In this document: one piece after another, positions 12,484-20,549 of the stretch
Layout: each line of letters opens with the position of its first letter
How positions within the stretch are numbered: the first letter of the stretch is position 1
DNA from: an uncultured Chitinophagaceae bacterium
GTDB taxonomy: Bacteria; Bacteroidota; Bacteroidia; Chitinophagales; Chitinophagaceae
Length of the DNA: 25,517 nt
Assembly: GCA_937897585.1 (NCBI GenBank)
Contig: CALCNY010000200.1
Span: forward strand, 1-25,517
Direction: 5' to 3'
The notes under the pieces: generated by a model
The model's input: the letters and a program-made list of their open reading frames with translations, nothing else
What the model was told of the DNA's origin: nothing
Databases searched by the model: none
Made by a program: the position numbers and the translations under genes

Positions 12484-13734
12484 ATGGCAAGCATTAACTT
12501 GATAGAATCATTTCAGGAATTTAAAGAAGCGGAAGGTATTGATCGTCCTACGCTGATGAAAGTAATGGAAGATGTTTTCAAAACATTGATCCGTAAAAAA
12601 TATGGCAGTGATGAAAATTTCGACGTTATCGTAAATGACCAGAAAGGAGATCTTGAAATCTTCCGCAGACGCACCATCGTTGATGATGATGATTTGTATA
12701 ACACTTTAACCGAAATCGAATACAAAAATGCTATTCTAATTGAGCCTGATTATCAGGTTGGCGAAGAGTTGTATGAAGAAGTTGATATTCAAAAAGAATT
12801 TGGAAGAAGAGCGATTCTTGCCGGTAAACAAACGCTTGCCGCAAGAATCAATGACCTTAAGAAAAATGTATTGATTAAAAAATACGAAGATCGTGTAGGC
12901 GATATCGTTAGTGGAGAGGTTTATCAGGTTTGGAAAAAAGAAGTGTTGATTTTGGATGAAGACGGAAACGAAATGTTATTGCCTAAATCTGAACAAATCC
13001 CAAGTGATTATTTCAAGAAAGGTGAAACCATTCGTGCAGTTGTTAAAAAAGTAGAATTAAAAAATAGTCAAGCGATCATTATTTTATCAAGAACAAGTCC
13101 AATGTTCCTTGAGAAATTGCTTGAAATTGAAGTTCCTGAGATATTTGATGGCTTGATCGTGGTTAAGAAAATTGTAAGAGATCCAGGAGAAAGAGCTAAA
13201 GTAGCAGTAGAAAGTTTTGACGACAGAATTGATCCTGTGGGTGCATGTGTAGGTATGAAAGGTAGTCGTATACACGGTATCGTTAGAGAATTAAAAAATG
13301 AAAACATCGACGTTATCAATTATACCAATAACATTCAATTGTTGATACAACGTTCATTGACACCAGCAAAAATTACCAGCATTGAATTAGATAATGAAAA
13401 AAAGCACGCTAATGTGTTTTTGATGCCAGATCAAGTTTCTTTAGCTATTGGTCGTCGTGGTGTGAATATCAAATTGGCTTGCGAATTAACAGGATACGAG
13501 ATTGATGTATTCCGTGATAATGAAGGAGAAGTTGATGAATTTGATATTGACTTAGATGAATTCAGCGATGAAATTGAAGCATGGATTATTGATGAGTTGA
13601 AAAGAGTTGGATGTGATACCGCTCGTTCAGTATTGGATTTAACTGCTGACGAATTAGAGCGCAGAACAGACCTTGAAAAAGAAACAATTGCAGACGTTAG
13701 AAGAGTGTTGCAAGAAGAGTTTGAAAGAGAGTAA
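12484..13734 (+). CDS. nusA: Transcription termination/antitermination factor NusA
   Basis: NusA binds RNA polymerase and nascent RNA and modulates pausing, termination and antitermination. The 416-residue chain has an N-terminal RNA-polymerase-binding domain, an S1 domain starting near VGDIVSGEVYQVWKKE (about residues 138-200), and KH1 and KH2 domains. KH motifs include the conserved VDPVGACVGMKGSR-like VGACVGMKGSRIHGI and LAIGRRGVNIKLA. A C-terminal helix-hairpin-like stretch (RVGCDTARSVLDLTADELE) follows an acidic linker. The length is short because the extra acidic repeats of proteobacterial NusA are lacking, as is usual in Bacteroidota. The second gene of the operon. Confidence 0.96.
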   Translation: MASINLIESFQEFKEAEGIDRPTLMKVMEDVFKTLIRKKYGSDENFDVIVNDQKGDLEIFRRRTIVDDDDLYNTLTEIEYKNAILIEPDYQVGEELYEEVDIQKEFGRRAILAGKQTLAARINDLKKNVLIKKYEDRVGDIVSGEVYQVWKKEVLILDEDGNEMLLPKSEQIPSDYFKKGETIRAVVKKVELKNSQAIIILSRTSPMFLEKLLEIEVPEIFDGLIVVKKIVRDPGERAKVAVESFDDRIDPVGACVGMKGSRIHGIVRELKNENIDVINYTNNIQLLIQRSLTPAKITSIELDNEKKHANVFLMPDQVSLAIGRRGVNIKLACELTGYEIDVFRDNEGEVDEFDIDLDEFSDEIEAWIIDELKRVGCDTARSVLDLTADELERRTDLEKETIADVRRVLQEEFERE

Positions 13735-13775
13735 TAGTTTTAAATAGAGAATTTTAGTAACCAATAAAGAAAAAA

Positions 13776-13799
13776 TCGGTTTGCATTAATTAAAACCGA
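13776..13799 (+). promoter_or_regulatory. Short hairpin in the nusA-infB gap
   Basis: TCGGTTT (13776-13782) and AAACCGA (13793-13799) are perfect inverse repeats 10 nt apart, ending 13 nt before the infB ATG. It could be a leader hairpin affecting infB translation or an mRNA-processing site. No T-run follows, so termination is unlikely. Confidence 0.35.
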
Positions 13800-13812
13800 A
13801 TTAAAAACAAGA

Positions 13813-16641
13813 ATGTCAGAATTAAATACACCAAGGTTAATGGCAGCGGCCAAAGAATTCAATATAGGTACAAACACCTTAATTGAGTTCCTTGTGTCAA
13901 AGAATTTTAATGCAGATGAATTAAAGCCCACTACAAAGCTTACAGAAGCGATGTATCGTGTTTTACAGTCTGAATTTCAACAAGACAAAGCTGCCAAACA
14001 AAAAGCCGAGCAGGTAGATCTTCCAAAAGGGGCAAATGCAGATCAGAAGAAGAAGAAAGACGAAGAAGACCTTTCTTTTAAAAAGAAGGAAGAAAAACCT
14101 AAGGCTGCTGAACCGATTATTGAGCCTGTAAAAGAAGAGCCTGTTGCAGTAGAAATAGCAGTACAAACTCCAGAAGTGGAGTCTCCAAAAAGTGGAGTTA
14201 CAAAAATTGACGCTCCTGAAATAGAAGGCTTAAAAATACTTGATAAAATTGATCTTGATAGTATAGACTCATCAACCAGACCTAAAAAGTCTAAAAAGAA
14301 AGAAGAGCCGGCAATAGAAATCCCAACAGAAGAAAAGCCTGTTGTTGAAAACAAATCAGAAACGATTGAAGTAGTTCCTGAGATCGAAGAAGTAGCATCT
14401 CAAATTACAAAAGACCAGGAGCCAACACCTGCAATCATTGAAAATATTCAGGCTCAGAAATTAACAGGTCCAAAAATATTAGGTAAGATTGATTTACCGG
14501 TAAACAATGATACCAGACCGAAGAAAGAAACCAACGAAGAGAAGCAGAAGCGCAAGCGGATTCCTATTCAGAAAAAAGGACCTGATGGTGGTGGAGCGCA
14601 ACGCGGCAACAAAGCTATACCAGATGGAAGAGGACCAAGACCAGCACAAGGTGGCGGACAGGGACAAGGTCAGGGACAAGGCAATAAGTTTCAACGTCCT
14701 GGACAAGGGCAAGGTGCTCCAAAAAGAGAAGATAAGATTATTGATGAAAAAGAAATTCAAGAAAAATTAAAACAAACCCAAGCTAAATTAGCCGGAGCAG
14801 GAGGAAGAGGAAAAAGTCTTAAAGCCAAATACAGAAAGGCGAAGAGAGAAGAGATGGCCGAACAAATGGGCGAAGGCGGCGAAGGATCAAATAAACTACA
14901 GGTTACAGAATTCATTTCAGTAAGTGAGTTAGCCGGTTTGATGGATGTGAGCTTTGCAGATATCATCGGTAAATGTATGAATCTCGGAATCATGGTTTCT
15001 ATTAACCAGCGTTTAGAGGCTGATATTATTGAATTGGTAGCCAGTGAATTTAATTATGAAGTTGAATTTATAGGCGTTGATGATGCTGCAGAGTTGGAGG
15101 TGGAAGAAGAGGAAGATAATCCAGAAGATTTAAAACCAAGAGCGCCAATTGTTACAATCATGGGTCACGTAGATCATGGTAAGACATCGCTATTGGATTA
15201 TATTAGAAATACAAACGTAATTGCCGGTGAGGCAGGAGGAATTACGCAGCATATTGGTGCTTATGAAGTAACCTTACCTGATGGAAGAGCGATTACATTC
15301 TTGGATACTCCGGGTCACGAAGCGTTTACGGCTATGCGTGCCCGTGGTGCTAAAGTAACAGACATTGCAGTTATCGTTGTTGCTGCAGATGATGCGGTGA
15401 TGCCTCAAACGAAAGAGGCGATATCACATGCTCAGGCGGCTAATGTACCGATGATATTCGCCATCAATAAAGTGGATAAAGATGGCGCCAATCCTGAAAA
15501 AATTAAAGAACAACTGGCTACCATGAATATCTTGGTGGAAAGTTGGGGCGGTAAATTTCAAAGCCAGGAAATCAGTGCGAAAAAAGGAATGAACATTGAT
15601 TTATTGCTTGAAAAAATATTGCTTGAAACAGATATTTTAGAATTAAAATCCAATCCTGAAAAACAAGCCAATGGTACTATCATTGAAGCTTCGTTAGATA
15701 AAGGAAGAGGTTATGTAGCTACAATTTTGGTGCAGAATGGAACCTTACGTCAAGGAGATATGATTGTTTCCGGACAACATTTCGGTAAGGTTAAGGCGAT
15801 GTACAATGAAAGAAACCAGCGCGTAGAAGAGGCTCCTCCTTCAACACCTGTATTGATTCTTGGTTTGAATGGTGCACCTCAGGCTGGTGAAACTTTCAAA
15901 GTTTTTGAAAACGAAGCAGACGCAAGAGAAACTGCATATAAGCGTGGACAAATATTACGTGAGCAAGGTATGCGTGCAAAAAAACACATTACCCTTGATG
16001 AAATCGGACGTCGTTTGGCTTTGGGTAATTTCAAAGAATTGAATGTTATCATTAAAGGTGACGTGGATGGTTCTGTAGAAGCATTAAGTGATTCATTGCA
16101 AAAATTAAGTACAGAAGAAATTGTAGTGAAAGTGATTCATAAAGCAGTGGGTGCGATTACAGAAAGTGATGTAACGTTGGCGAATGCATCTGATGCGATT
16201 ATCATTGGTTTCAATGTTCGTCCTTCAATACAGGCAGCCCGTCTTGCAGAAAGCGAATCTATTCAGATTAAATTATACTCCATCATTTACAACGCTATTG
16301 AAGAAATCAGAAGCGCGATGGAAGGTATGTTGGAACCAACTGTAGAAGAGAAGATTTTGGCTAATGTTGAAATCAGAGAAACTTACCGTTTTGATAAAGC
16401 TACAGTAGCCGGTTGTCAAGTGCTTGATGGTAAAATGGCAAGAAATAACAGAATCAGACTGGTTAGAGATGGTATCGTAATTTTCACCGGCGAACTAGCC
16501 AGTTTAAAACGTTTCCGTGATGATGCCAAAGAGGTAACTTCCGGAATGGAGTGTGGTTTGGTAATCAGAAATTATAATGATTTGAAAATCGGTGATATTG
16601 TTGAGGCATTTGAAGAAGTGGAAGTGAAGAGAACATTATAA
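13813..16641 (+). CDS. infB: Translation initiation factor IF-2
   Basis: IF-2 delivers initiator tRNA to the 30S subunit in a GTP-dependent way. The 942-residue protein has an N-terminal IF2_N domain, then a long charged, low-complexity region (roughly residues 60-350) with Lys/Glu runs and a Gly-Gln-rich patch (GGGQGQGQGQG), and then the core. The G domain shows GHVDHGKTSLL (about residue 451), DTPGHEAFTAM (about 498) and NKVDKDG (about 552), followed by domain II with GTIIEASLDKGRG and the C-terminal fMet-tRNA-binding domains. The extended N-terminal region is typical of Bacteroidota. Third gene of the rimP operon; a palindromic repeat lies just after it. Confidence 0.97.
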   Translation: MSELNTPRLMAAAKEFNIGTNTLIEFLVSKNFNADELKPTTKLTEAMYRVLQSEFQQDKAAKQKAEQVDLPKGANADQKKKKDEEDLSFKKKEEKPKAAEPIIEPVKEEPVAVEIAVQTPEVESPKSGVTKIDAPEIEGLKILDKIDLDSIDSSTRPKKSKKKEEPAIEIPTEEKPVVENKSETIEVVPEIEEVASQITKDQEPTPAIIENIQAQKLTGPKILGKIDLPVNNDTRPKKETNEEKQKRKRIPIQKKGPDGGGAQRGNKAIPDGRGPRPAQGGGQGQGQGQGNKFQRPGQGQGAPKREDKIIDEKEIQEKLKQTQAKLAGAGGRGKSLKAKYRKAKREEMAEQMGEGGEGSNKLQVTEFISVSELAGLMDVSFADIIGKCMNLGIMVSINQRLEADIIELVASEFNYEVEFIGVDDAAELEVEEEEDNPEDLKPRAPIVTIMGHVDHGKTSLLDYIRNTNVIAGEAGGITQHIGAYEVTLPDGRAITFLDTPGHEAFTAMRARGAKVTDIAVIVVAADDAVMPQTKEAISHAQAANVPMIFAINKVDKDGANPEKIKEQLATMNILVESWGGKFQSQEISAKKGMNIDLLLEKILLETDILELKSNPEKQANGTIIEASLDKGRGYVATILVQNGTLRQGDMIVSGQHFGKVKAMYNERNQRVEEAPPSTPVLILGLNGAPQAGETFKVFENEADARETAYKRGQILREQGMRAKKHITLDEIGRRLALGNFKELNVIIKGDVDGSVEALSDSLQKLSTEEIVVKVIHKAVGAITESDVTLANASDAIIIGFNVRPSIQAARLAESESIQIKLYSIIYNAIEEIRSAMEGMLEPTVEEKILANVEIRETYRFDKATVAGCQVLDGKMARNNRIRLVRDGIVIFTGELASLKRFRDDAKEVTSGMECGLVIRNYNDLKIGDIVEAFEEVEVKRTL

Positions 16642-16649
16642 AAAGTTGA

Positions 16650-16737
16650 AAAAGTTTCAGAGGTTCAATGGGTTCAAAACATTTTGAACCTATTGAACTA
16701 ATTGAACCTTTTAAACTAAAGAAGGGTTGAAACTTTT
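16650..16737. repeat. GGTTCAA-type palindromic intergenic repeat
   Basis: The core 16663-16698 is a near-perfect 36-bp palindrome: GTTCAAT/ATTGAAC arms outside GGTTCAAAA/TTTTGAACC, with one G-U pair and a 2-nt centre. It is nested in a longer one (AAAAGTTTCA at 16650-16659, TGAAACTTTT at 16728-16737). It fills the infB-to-surA gap and could end transcription, though no clear T-run follows on the plus strand. Related sequence recurs at 18188, 19480 and 19612. Confidence 0.7.
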
Positions 16738-16778
16738 GTTAAATGATTTCAATTCGGTTTTATCAGATTTATGAGACT

Positions 16779-16786
16779 TAATTTTG
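16779..16786 (+). promoter_or_regulatory. Candidate -7 box for the SurA-like gene
   Basis: TAATTTTG is a perfect TAnnTTTG box. Transcription would start near 16793, about 27 nt before the ATG at 16820. The -33 side is poor (TTCGG at 16753). Confidence 0.45.
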
Positions 16787-16819
16787 GCGGGCATTAAAGT
16801 CAATGTTGATACAAGTACT

Positions 16820-18187
16820 ATGATTAAAAATAAAATTGCATTTCTTTCCCTTTCCATTCTAATTGTTACTGTAGCGTATTCGCAACCCAAAAAAGTGATT
16901 GCTGATAAAATCATTGCTGTGGTTGGTAACAAAATCATATTAAAGAGTGATATAGACAATACTATTATGGACATGCAACGTCAGGGCATAGACGTACCTG
17001 CCGATGCAAGATGCATGAGTCTGGAACAAGCGTTGGGTATTAAAGCACTCGTATTACAGGCAGAAAAAGATTCTTTGCCTGTAACCGATGAAGAAGTAGA
17101 TGCAGAAATTGATAATCAGGTAAGATATTTTATAAGTCAATATGGTTCAAAAGAAGAAGTTGAAAAAATAGCCGGTAAAACATTATACCAGTTGAAAGAA
17201 GATTTCAAAGAAGGATTCAGAGACAGAAAGCTGGCAACAGCTATGCGCAATAAAATCATAGAAGGTATTAAAATCACACCCAACGAAGTAAGAGATTTTT
17301 ATAATAAAATTCCTGTCGACAGTTTGCCTTTTTATGAAACGGAAGTTGAGGTTGGACAAATAGTTTGTTTTCCAAAAGCGAGTCGAGATGCGGAAGAATA
17401 TTGCATCGAACAATTGAATGATTATAAGAAGCAAATTGAAACCGGCAAGAAAGATTTTGGAACAATGGCTTCAATTTATACAGAAGATCCGGGAAGTAAA
17501 GAACGTGGTGGTATGTATGAAATCAACAGAAACCAGAAAGATCTAGATCCTCTTTGGATGTCAAAAGCTTTTATGCTGAAAGAGGGACAGGTTTCAAATC
17601 CATTTAAAACAAAATTTGGATATCATATTATTCAATTGGTAAGTCGTTCTGGTGATGATGCTGTGGTAAGGCATATTTTGAAAATACCACAAGTTACTAA
17701 TGTGGAGATGAAAGCTGGTTTCAATAAAATGGATACAGTAAGATCTAAGCTAATAGCCGGAGTTATTGATTTTGGAACAGCTGTTTCAAGATATAGCGAT
17801 GACGAATCCAGTAAGTTTACAGCAGGAATGATACAGGGAAGAGATGGAACATTTCTTACCATTGATCAGCTTGATAAAGAGTTGGTCGTAAAAATGAAAG
17901 ATTTGAAAGTTGGCGAGTATTCACAACCGTTAGAATATACAGATGAGAGAGGGAAAAAAGGTATTCGTATTGTTTATCTCAAAACCAAAACGGAACCTCA
18001 TCGTGAAAACTTAAAAGACGATTACAACAAAGTTGCCCAAAGAGCTCTTGAACAAAAGAAAGAAACTGCACTCGAAAAATGGTTTGATGATAAAAAAAGA
18101 AATTACTACATCATGATTGACGAAGAGTATAGAAATTGTGCAGCTTTGAAGCATTGGTTGGATATGGCTAATGCAAGCGCTAAGTAA
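16820..18187 (+). CDS. SurA-like periplasmic peptidyl-prolyl isomerase/chaperone
   Basis: SurA-type proteins escort outer-membrane proteins across the periplasm. The 455-residue protein has an N-terminal signal peptide (MIKNK, a hydrophobic core, then AYSQ), a SurA N-terminal chaperone domain starting with VIADKIIAVVGNKIILKSDID, and a parvulin (PpiC) domain near residues 170-280 with FGTMASIYTEDPGSKERGGM and FKTKFGYHIIQLVSR. The second parvulin repeat region (VVRHILKIPQ... LVVKMKDLKVGEYSQPLEY) is partly recognisable. The frame opens 12 codons earlier at 16784, but the ATG at 16820 starts the signal peptide. It follows infB after a palindromic repeat, so its promoter is probably the TAATTTTG box. 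Confidence 0.88.
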   Translation: MIKNKIAFLSLSILIVTVAYSQPKKVIADKIIAVVGNKIILKSDIDNTIMDMQRQGIDVPADARCMSLEQALGIKALVLQAEKDSLPVTDEEVDAEIDNQVRYFISQYGSKEEVEKIAGKTLYQLKEDFKEGFRDRKLATAMRNKIIEGIKITPNEVRDFYNKIPVDSLPFYETEVEVGQIVCFPKASRDAEEYCIEQLNDYKKQIETGKKDFGTMASIYTEDPGSKERGGMYEINRNQKDLDPLWMSKAFMLKEGQVSNPFKTKFGYHIIQLVSRSGDDAVVRHILKIPQVTNVEMKAGFNKMDTVRSKLIAGVIDFGTAVSRYSDDESSKFTAGMIQGRDGTFLTIDQLDKELVVKMKDLKVGEYSQPLEYTDERGKKGIRIVYLKTKTEPHRENLKDDYNKVAQRALEQKKETALEKWFDDKKRNYYIMIDEEYRNCAALKHWLDMANASAK

Positions 18188-18229
18188 GGTTTCAAAGGTT
18201 CGGTAAGTTCAATGAGTTCAAAAGGTTCA
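18188..18229. repeat. GGTTCAA-type repeat after surA
   Basis: GGTTTCAAAGGTTC and AAGTTCAATGAGTTCAAAAGGTTCA are degenerate copies of the same unit as in the palindrome at 16650, here in tandem and one orientation. It begins right after the surA stop codon. Confidence 0.6.
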
Positions 18230-18285
18230 CGACTAAAAGGCTTGCTCATTATCAAATTTTCAAATCTCCAAATTGCATTTAAGTT

Positions 18286-19479
18286 TTGATAGAAAAAAAG
18301 AAATCCTCTGGTTCGGAAGAAGTAGCGATACTTGTTGGTTTGATACAAAAAGATCAGACCGAACAGCAAGTTATAGAGTATCTTGATGAGCTTGAATTTC
18401 TGGCATCAACTGCAGGTGCCACAACGATAAAGCGCTTCACACAAAGAATGGCTCATCCCGACAGCAAAACATTTTTGGGAAAAGGAAAGCTGGAAGAAAT
18501 TAAAAATTTTATTCTCCTCAAAGGAAATGTAACGCTGGTTATATTTGATGATGAATTATCTGGTGCACAAATCATCAACATTGAAAAAGCGATTGGCATG
18601 AAAGCCATTGACCGCAGTGATTTGATTCTCGACATATTTGCATCAAGAGCCAAGACCGCACAAGCAAAAACGCAAGTAGAGTTGGCACAATATCAATACA
18701 TATTACCACGACTTAAAGGCATGTGGAAGCATTTGGAAAGACAAGGTGGTGGTGTAGGAACTCGCGGTCCGGGTGAAACAGAAATTGAAACCGATAGGCG
18801 TATTGTTAAAGATAAAATTGCGCTCTTACGTAAACGGTTAGCCGAAATAGATAAACAATCATTTACACAAAGAAAAGAGCGTGGCGAGTTTATTCGTGTG
18901 GCTTTGGTTGGTTATACCAATGTTGGCAAATCAACATTAATGAATGTGTTGAGTAAAAGTGAAGTATTTGCAGAAAACAAATTATTTGCCACGCTTGATA
19001 CAACTACTAGAAAAGTTGTTTTTGAACAAACACCATTTTTGTTAAGTGATACTGTAGGATTTATAAGAAAGTTGCCCCATCATTTGGTTGAGAGTTTTAA
19101 GAGCACATTGGATGAAGTGAGAGAAGCTGATATATTAATGCATGTTGTTGATATTTCTCATCCACAATATGAAGAACAATTAACTGTTGTAAACAAAACA
19201 CTTGCTGAATTGGGTTCTGCCGAAAAACCAACTATAACGATATTTAATAAAATGGATCGTTTTGAAGAAGTCACATTTGACGAGTGGCTGGAAGAAGATG
19301 TGAAGCAGGAAATTTTGAGAGAGTTGAAAGAAAGATGGCAGGAAGAAACAAAAGGGAATTGTGTATTTGTATCTGCAACTGAAAGAAGAAATCTGGATGG
19401 ATTACGACAAACAATTTTGAATAAGGTGAGAGAGATGTATCAGATAAGGTATCCGTATAAGGCGGAGTATTTCTATTAA
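18286..19479 (+). CDS. hflX: GTPase HflX
   Basis: HflX is a ribosome-associated GTPase that splits stalled or idle ribosomes, often under stress. The 397-residue protein has the N-terminal HflX domain (AILVGLIQK, then GKGKLEEI), the glycine-rich loop GGGVGTRGPGETEIETDRR, and the G domain: GYTNVGKSTL (G1), DTVGFIRKLPHHLVESF (G3), FNKMD (G4) and FVSATERRNLDGL (G5). The start is unusual: an in-frame TAA (18280-18282) lies 3 nt upstream and the only credible initiation codon is TTG at 18286. The next in-frame ATG is about 48 codons on, which would remove conserved sequence. The gene lies between two repeat-bearing gaps. Confidence 0.93.
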   Translation: MIEKKKSSGSEEVAILVGLIQKDQTEQQVIEYLDELEFLASTAGATTIKRFTQRMAHPDSKTFLGKGKLEEIKNFILLKGNVTLVIFDDELSGAQIINIEKAIGMKAIDRSDLILDIFASRAKTAQAKTQVELAQYQYILPRLKGMWKHLERQGGGVGTRGPGETEIETDRRIVKDKIALLRKRLAEIDKQSFTQRKERGEFIRVALVGYTNVGKSTLMNVLSKSEVFAENKLFATLDTTTRKVVFEQTPFLLSDTVGFIRKLPHHLVESFKSTLDEVREADILMHVVDISHPQYEEQLTVVNKTLAELGSAEKPTITIFNKMDRFEEVTFDEWLEEDVKQEILRELKERWQEETKGNCVFVSATERRNLDGLRQTILNKVREMYQIRYPYKAEYFY

Positions 19480-19518
19480 GGTTCAAAAGGTTTCAAAGGT
19501 TCAATGAGTTTAATAAGT
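19480..19518. repeat. GGTTCAA-type repeat after hflX
   Basis: Tandem degenerate units (GGTTCAAAA, GGTTTCAAA, GGTTCAATGAG) begin directly after the hflX stop, matching the units after surA. Confidence 0.6.
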
Positions 19519-19611
19519 TATTTCTAAAAGCGTTGGTTGAATGGTTTAAATTGTGCTTTATAATCAAAAATTTAGTTCTAGAATATTAAAGATTATTTTG
19601 TACATACCTTT

Positions 19612-19643
19612 TTAACGTTTTAAACCTCTTGAACTTTTTAAAC
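19612..19643. repeat. GGTTCAA-type repeat, inverse orientation, before the Rieske gene
   Basis: AACGTTTTAAACCTCTTGAAC followed by TTTTTAAAC is the reverse-complement form of the same unit, 9 nt before the Rieske ATG. With 19480-19518 it forms an imperfect long-range inverted repeat across the 172-bp gap. Confidence 0.45.
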
Positions 19644-19651
19644 ACTTCCCT

Positions 19652-19990
19652 ATGGTTTGGTATAAAATCGCCGAAAGTGCTGCAGAATTATTTCATCAAG
19701 ATGGTGAGTTGAAAGAAGTGGAGGCAGGAGGAAAAGATATTTGTATTACGAGGTTGAAGGGAAAGTTGCATGCCTGTGCGTATCAGTGTCCTCATGCGGG
19801 TGCGAGGATGTCATTTGGATATGTAGATGCGATTGGAAATATAGTTTGTCCGTTGCATCGGTATAAATTCAGTTTGGAAAACGGCAGAAATGTAAGCGGA
19901 GAGGGTTATTTTTTAAAGATTTATAAGATTGAAGAGCGCGAAGACGGTGTGTTTATAGGTATTGAAGAAAAAAAAGGCCTATTTGGATAA
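19652..19990 (+). CDS. Rieske [2Fe-2S] ferredoxin-like protein
   Basis: A 112-residue stand-alone Rieske protein. Cys46 and His48 in YQCPHAG and Cys66 and His69 in VCPLHRYKF are the four ligands of a [2Fe-2S] cluster, with the usual spacing. The compact size, the lack of a signal peptide or membrane helix, and the C-terminal YFLKIYKIEEREDGVFIGIEE strand match small cytosolic Rieske ferredoxins of the NirD/BphF type, which pass electrons to oxygenases or other redox enzymes. No partner gene is nearby, so the electron path is unknown. Confidence 0.92.
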   Translation: MVWYKIAESAAELFHQDGELKEVEAGGKDICITRLKGKLHACAYQCPHAGARMSFGYVDAIGNIVCPLHRYKFSLENGRNVSGEGYFLKIYKIEEREDGVFIGIEEKKGLFG

Positions 19991-20007
19991 TATTATTTGA
20001 AAATTGA

Positions 20008-20038
20008 TTTGTTTAAAAACTGAAAATCAGTATTTTTG
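20008..20038 (+). promoter_or_regulatory. Promoter of tRNA-Asn
   Basis: TTTG (20008-20011) and TATTTTTG (20031-20038), a perfect -7 box, are separated by 19 nt. The transcript should start about 20 nt before the tRNA. Confidence 0.7.
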
Positions 20039-20064
20039 CGTCCCTAATCTTTTAGGAAACAAAT

Positions 20065-20138
20065 TCCTCCTTAGCTCAGTTGGTTAGAGCATCTGACTGT
20101 TAATCAGAGGGTCGCCCGTTCAAGTCGGGCAGGGGGAG
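20065..20138 (+). tRNA. tRNA-Asn (GTT)
   Basis: A full cloverleaf: acceptor TCCTCCT/AGGGGGA (one wobble), D-arm GCTC/GAGC, anticodon loop CTGTTAA with anticodon GTT, T-arm GCCCG/CGGGC around TTCAAGT, and discriminator G73, as expected for Asn. CCA is not encoded. It has its own promoter and terminator. Its D- and anticodon arms are almost identical to those of the CAU tRNA at 10713. Confidence 0.97.
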
Positions 20139-20142
20139 CAGA

Positions 20143-20169
20143 AAAAAAGCGGTTTTTTACCGCTTTTTT
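20143..20169 (+). terminator. Terminator of tRNA-Asn
   Basis: A-rich arm plus GCGGT (20149-20153) pairs with ACCGC (20159-20163) and its T run (20164-20169), giving an 11-bp stem with a T-rich loop. It is a clear intrinsic terminator a few bases past the tRNA. Confidence 0.9.
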
Positions 20170-20180
20170 CTCGAGGGAAT

Positions 20181-20198
20181 GTTGTCTGAACAGACAAC
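20181..20198. promoter_or_regulatory. Palindromic operator-like site of the toxin-antitoxin pair
   Basis: GTTGTCTG and CAGACAAC form a perfect 8-bp inverted repeat with a 2-nt centre, ending 9 nt before the toxin ATG. HigA-type antitoxins bind such palindromes to repress their own operon, so this is the likely autoregulatory operator. It overlaps the AACCTTTG box (20196-20203) that may be the -7 element. Confidence 0.65.
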
Positions 20199-20207
20199 CT
20201 TTGTTTA

Positions 20208-20549
20208 ATGAAAAGAAGCATTCAGTTTTATGGTCCCAGGATTCTGGACTTTTTAAATACGCTCGACCAGCATACCATTGAAAAAATAGAGTGGACGATT
20301 GCATTAATTAAAAACCATGATAGGATCCCTAATAATTATTTCAAACACCTAACGGGTACAAATGGACTTTACGAAATTCGCTGTGAGTGGTTAGGAAACG
20401 CAATCCGATTGTTTTGTTTTTTTGATGAAGGAAAAATGATCATCATTGTACATGGATTCAAAAAAAAAACGCAGAAAACTCCTTTAAAAGAAATACATCA
20501 AGCCTTGAAAATCAAAAACGAATATTATGAAGAAAAAAAATCAAAATGA
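20208..20549 (+). CDS. higB: RelE/HigB-type toxin (Gp49-like)
   Basis: A 113-residue protein that resembles the phage Gp49-like branch of the RelE/HigB mRNA interferases, which cleave mRNA on the ribosome. Recognisable family features are the central HLTGTNGLYEIRCEW motif, followed by NAIRLFCFFDEGKMIIIVHGFKKK with the aromatic strand and basic tail, then QKTPLKEIHQA at the end. It overlaps the antitoxin gene by 23 nt, and the toxin comes first as in higBA. The operon starts right after the tRNA-Asn terminator behind a palindrome. Catalytic activity is inferred from family only. Confidence 0.85.
   Translation: MKRSIQFYGPRILDFLNTLDQHTIEKIEWTIALIKNHDRIPNNYFKHLTGTNGLYEIRCEWLGNAIRLFCFFDEGKMIIIVHGFKKKTQKTPLKEIHQALKIKNEYYEEKKSK

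Noticed and set aside
14494..14770. Opposing ORFs inside the low-complexity part of infB
   Set aside because: They are produced by the repetitive Lys/Glu and Gly/Gln codons of IF-2 and lack any start or family signal.
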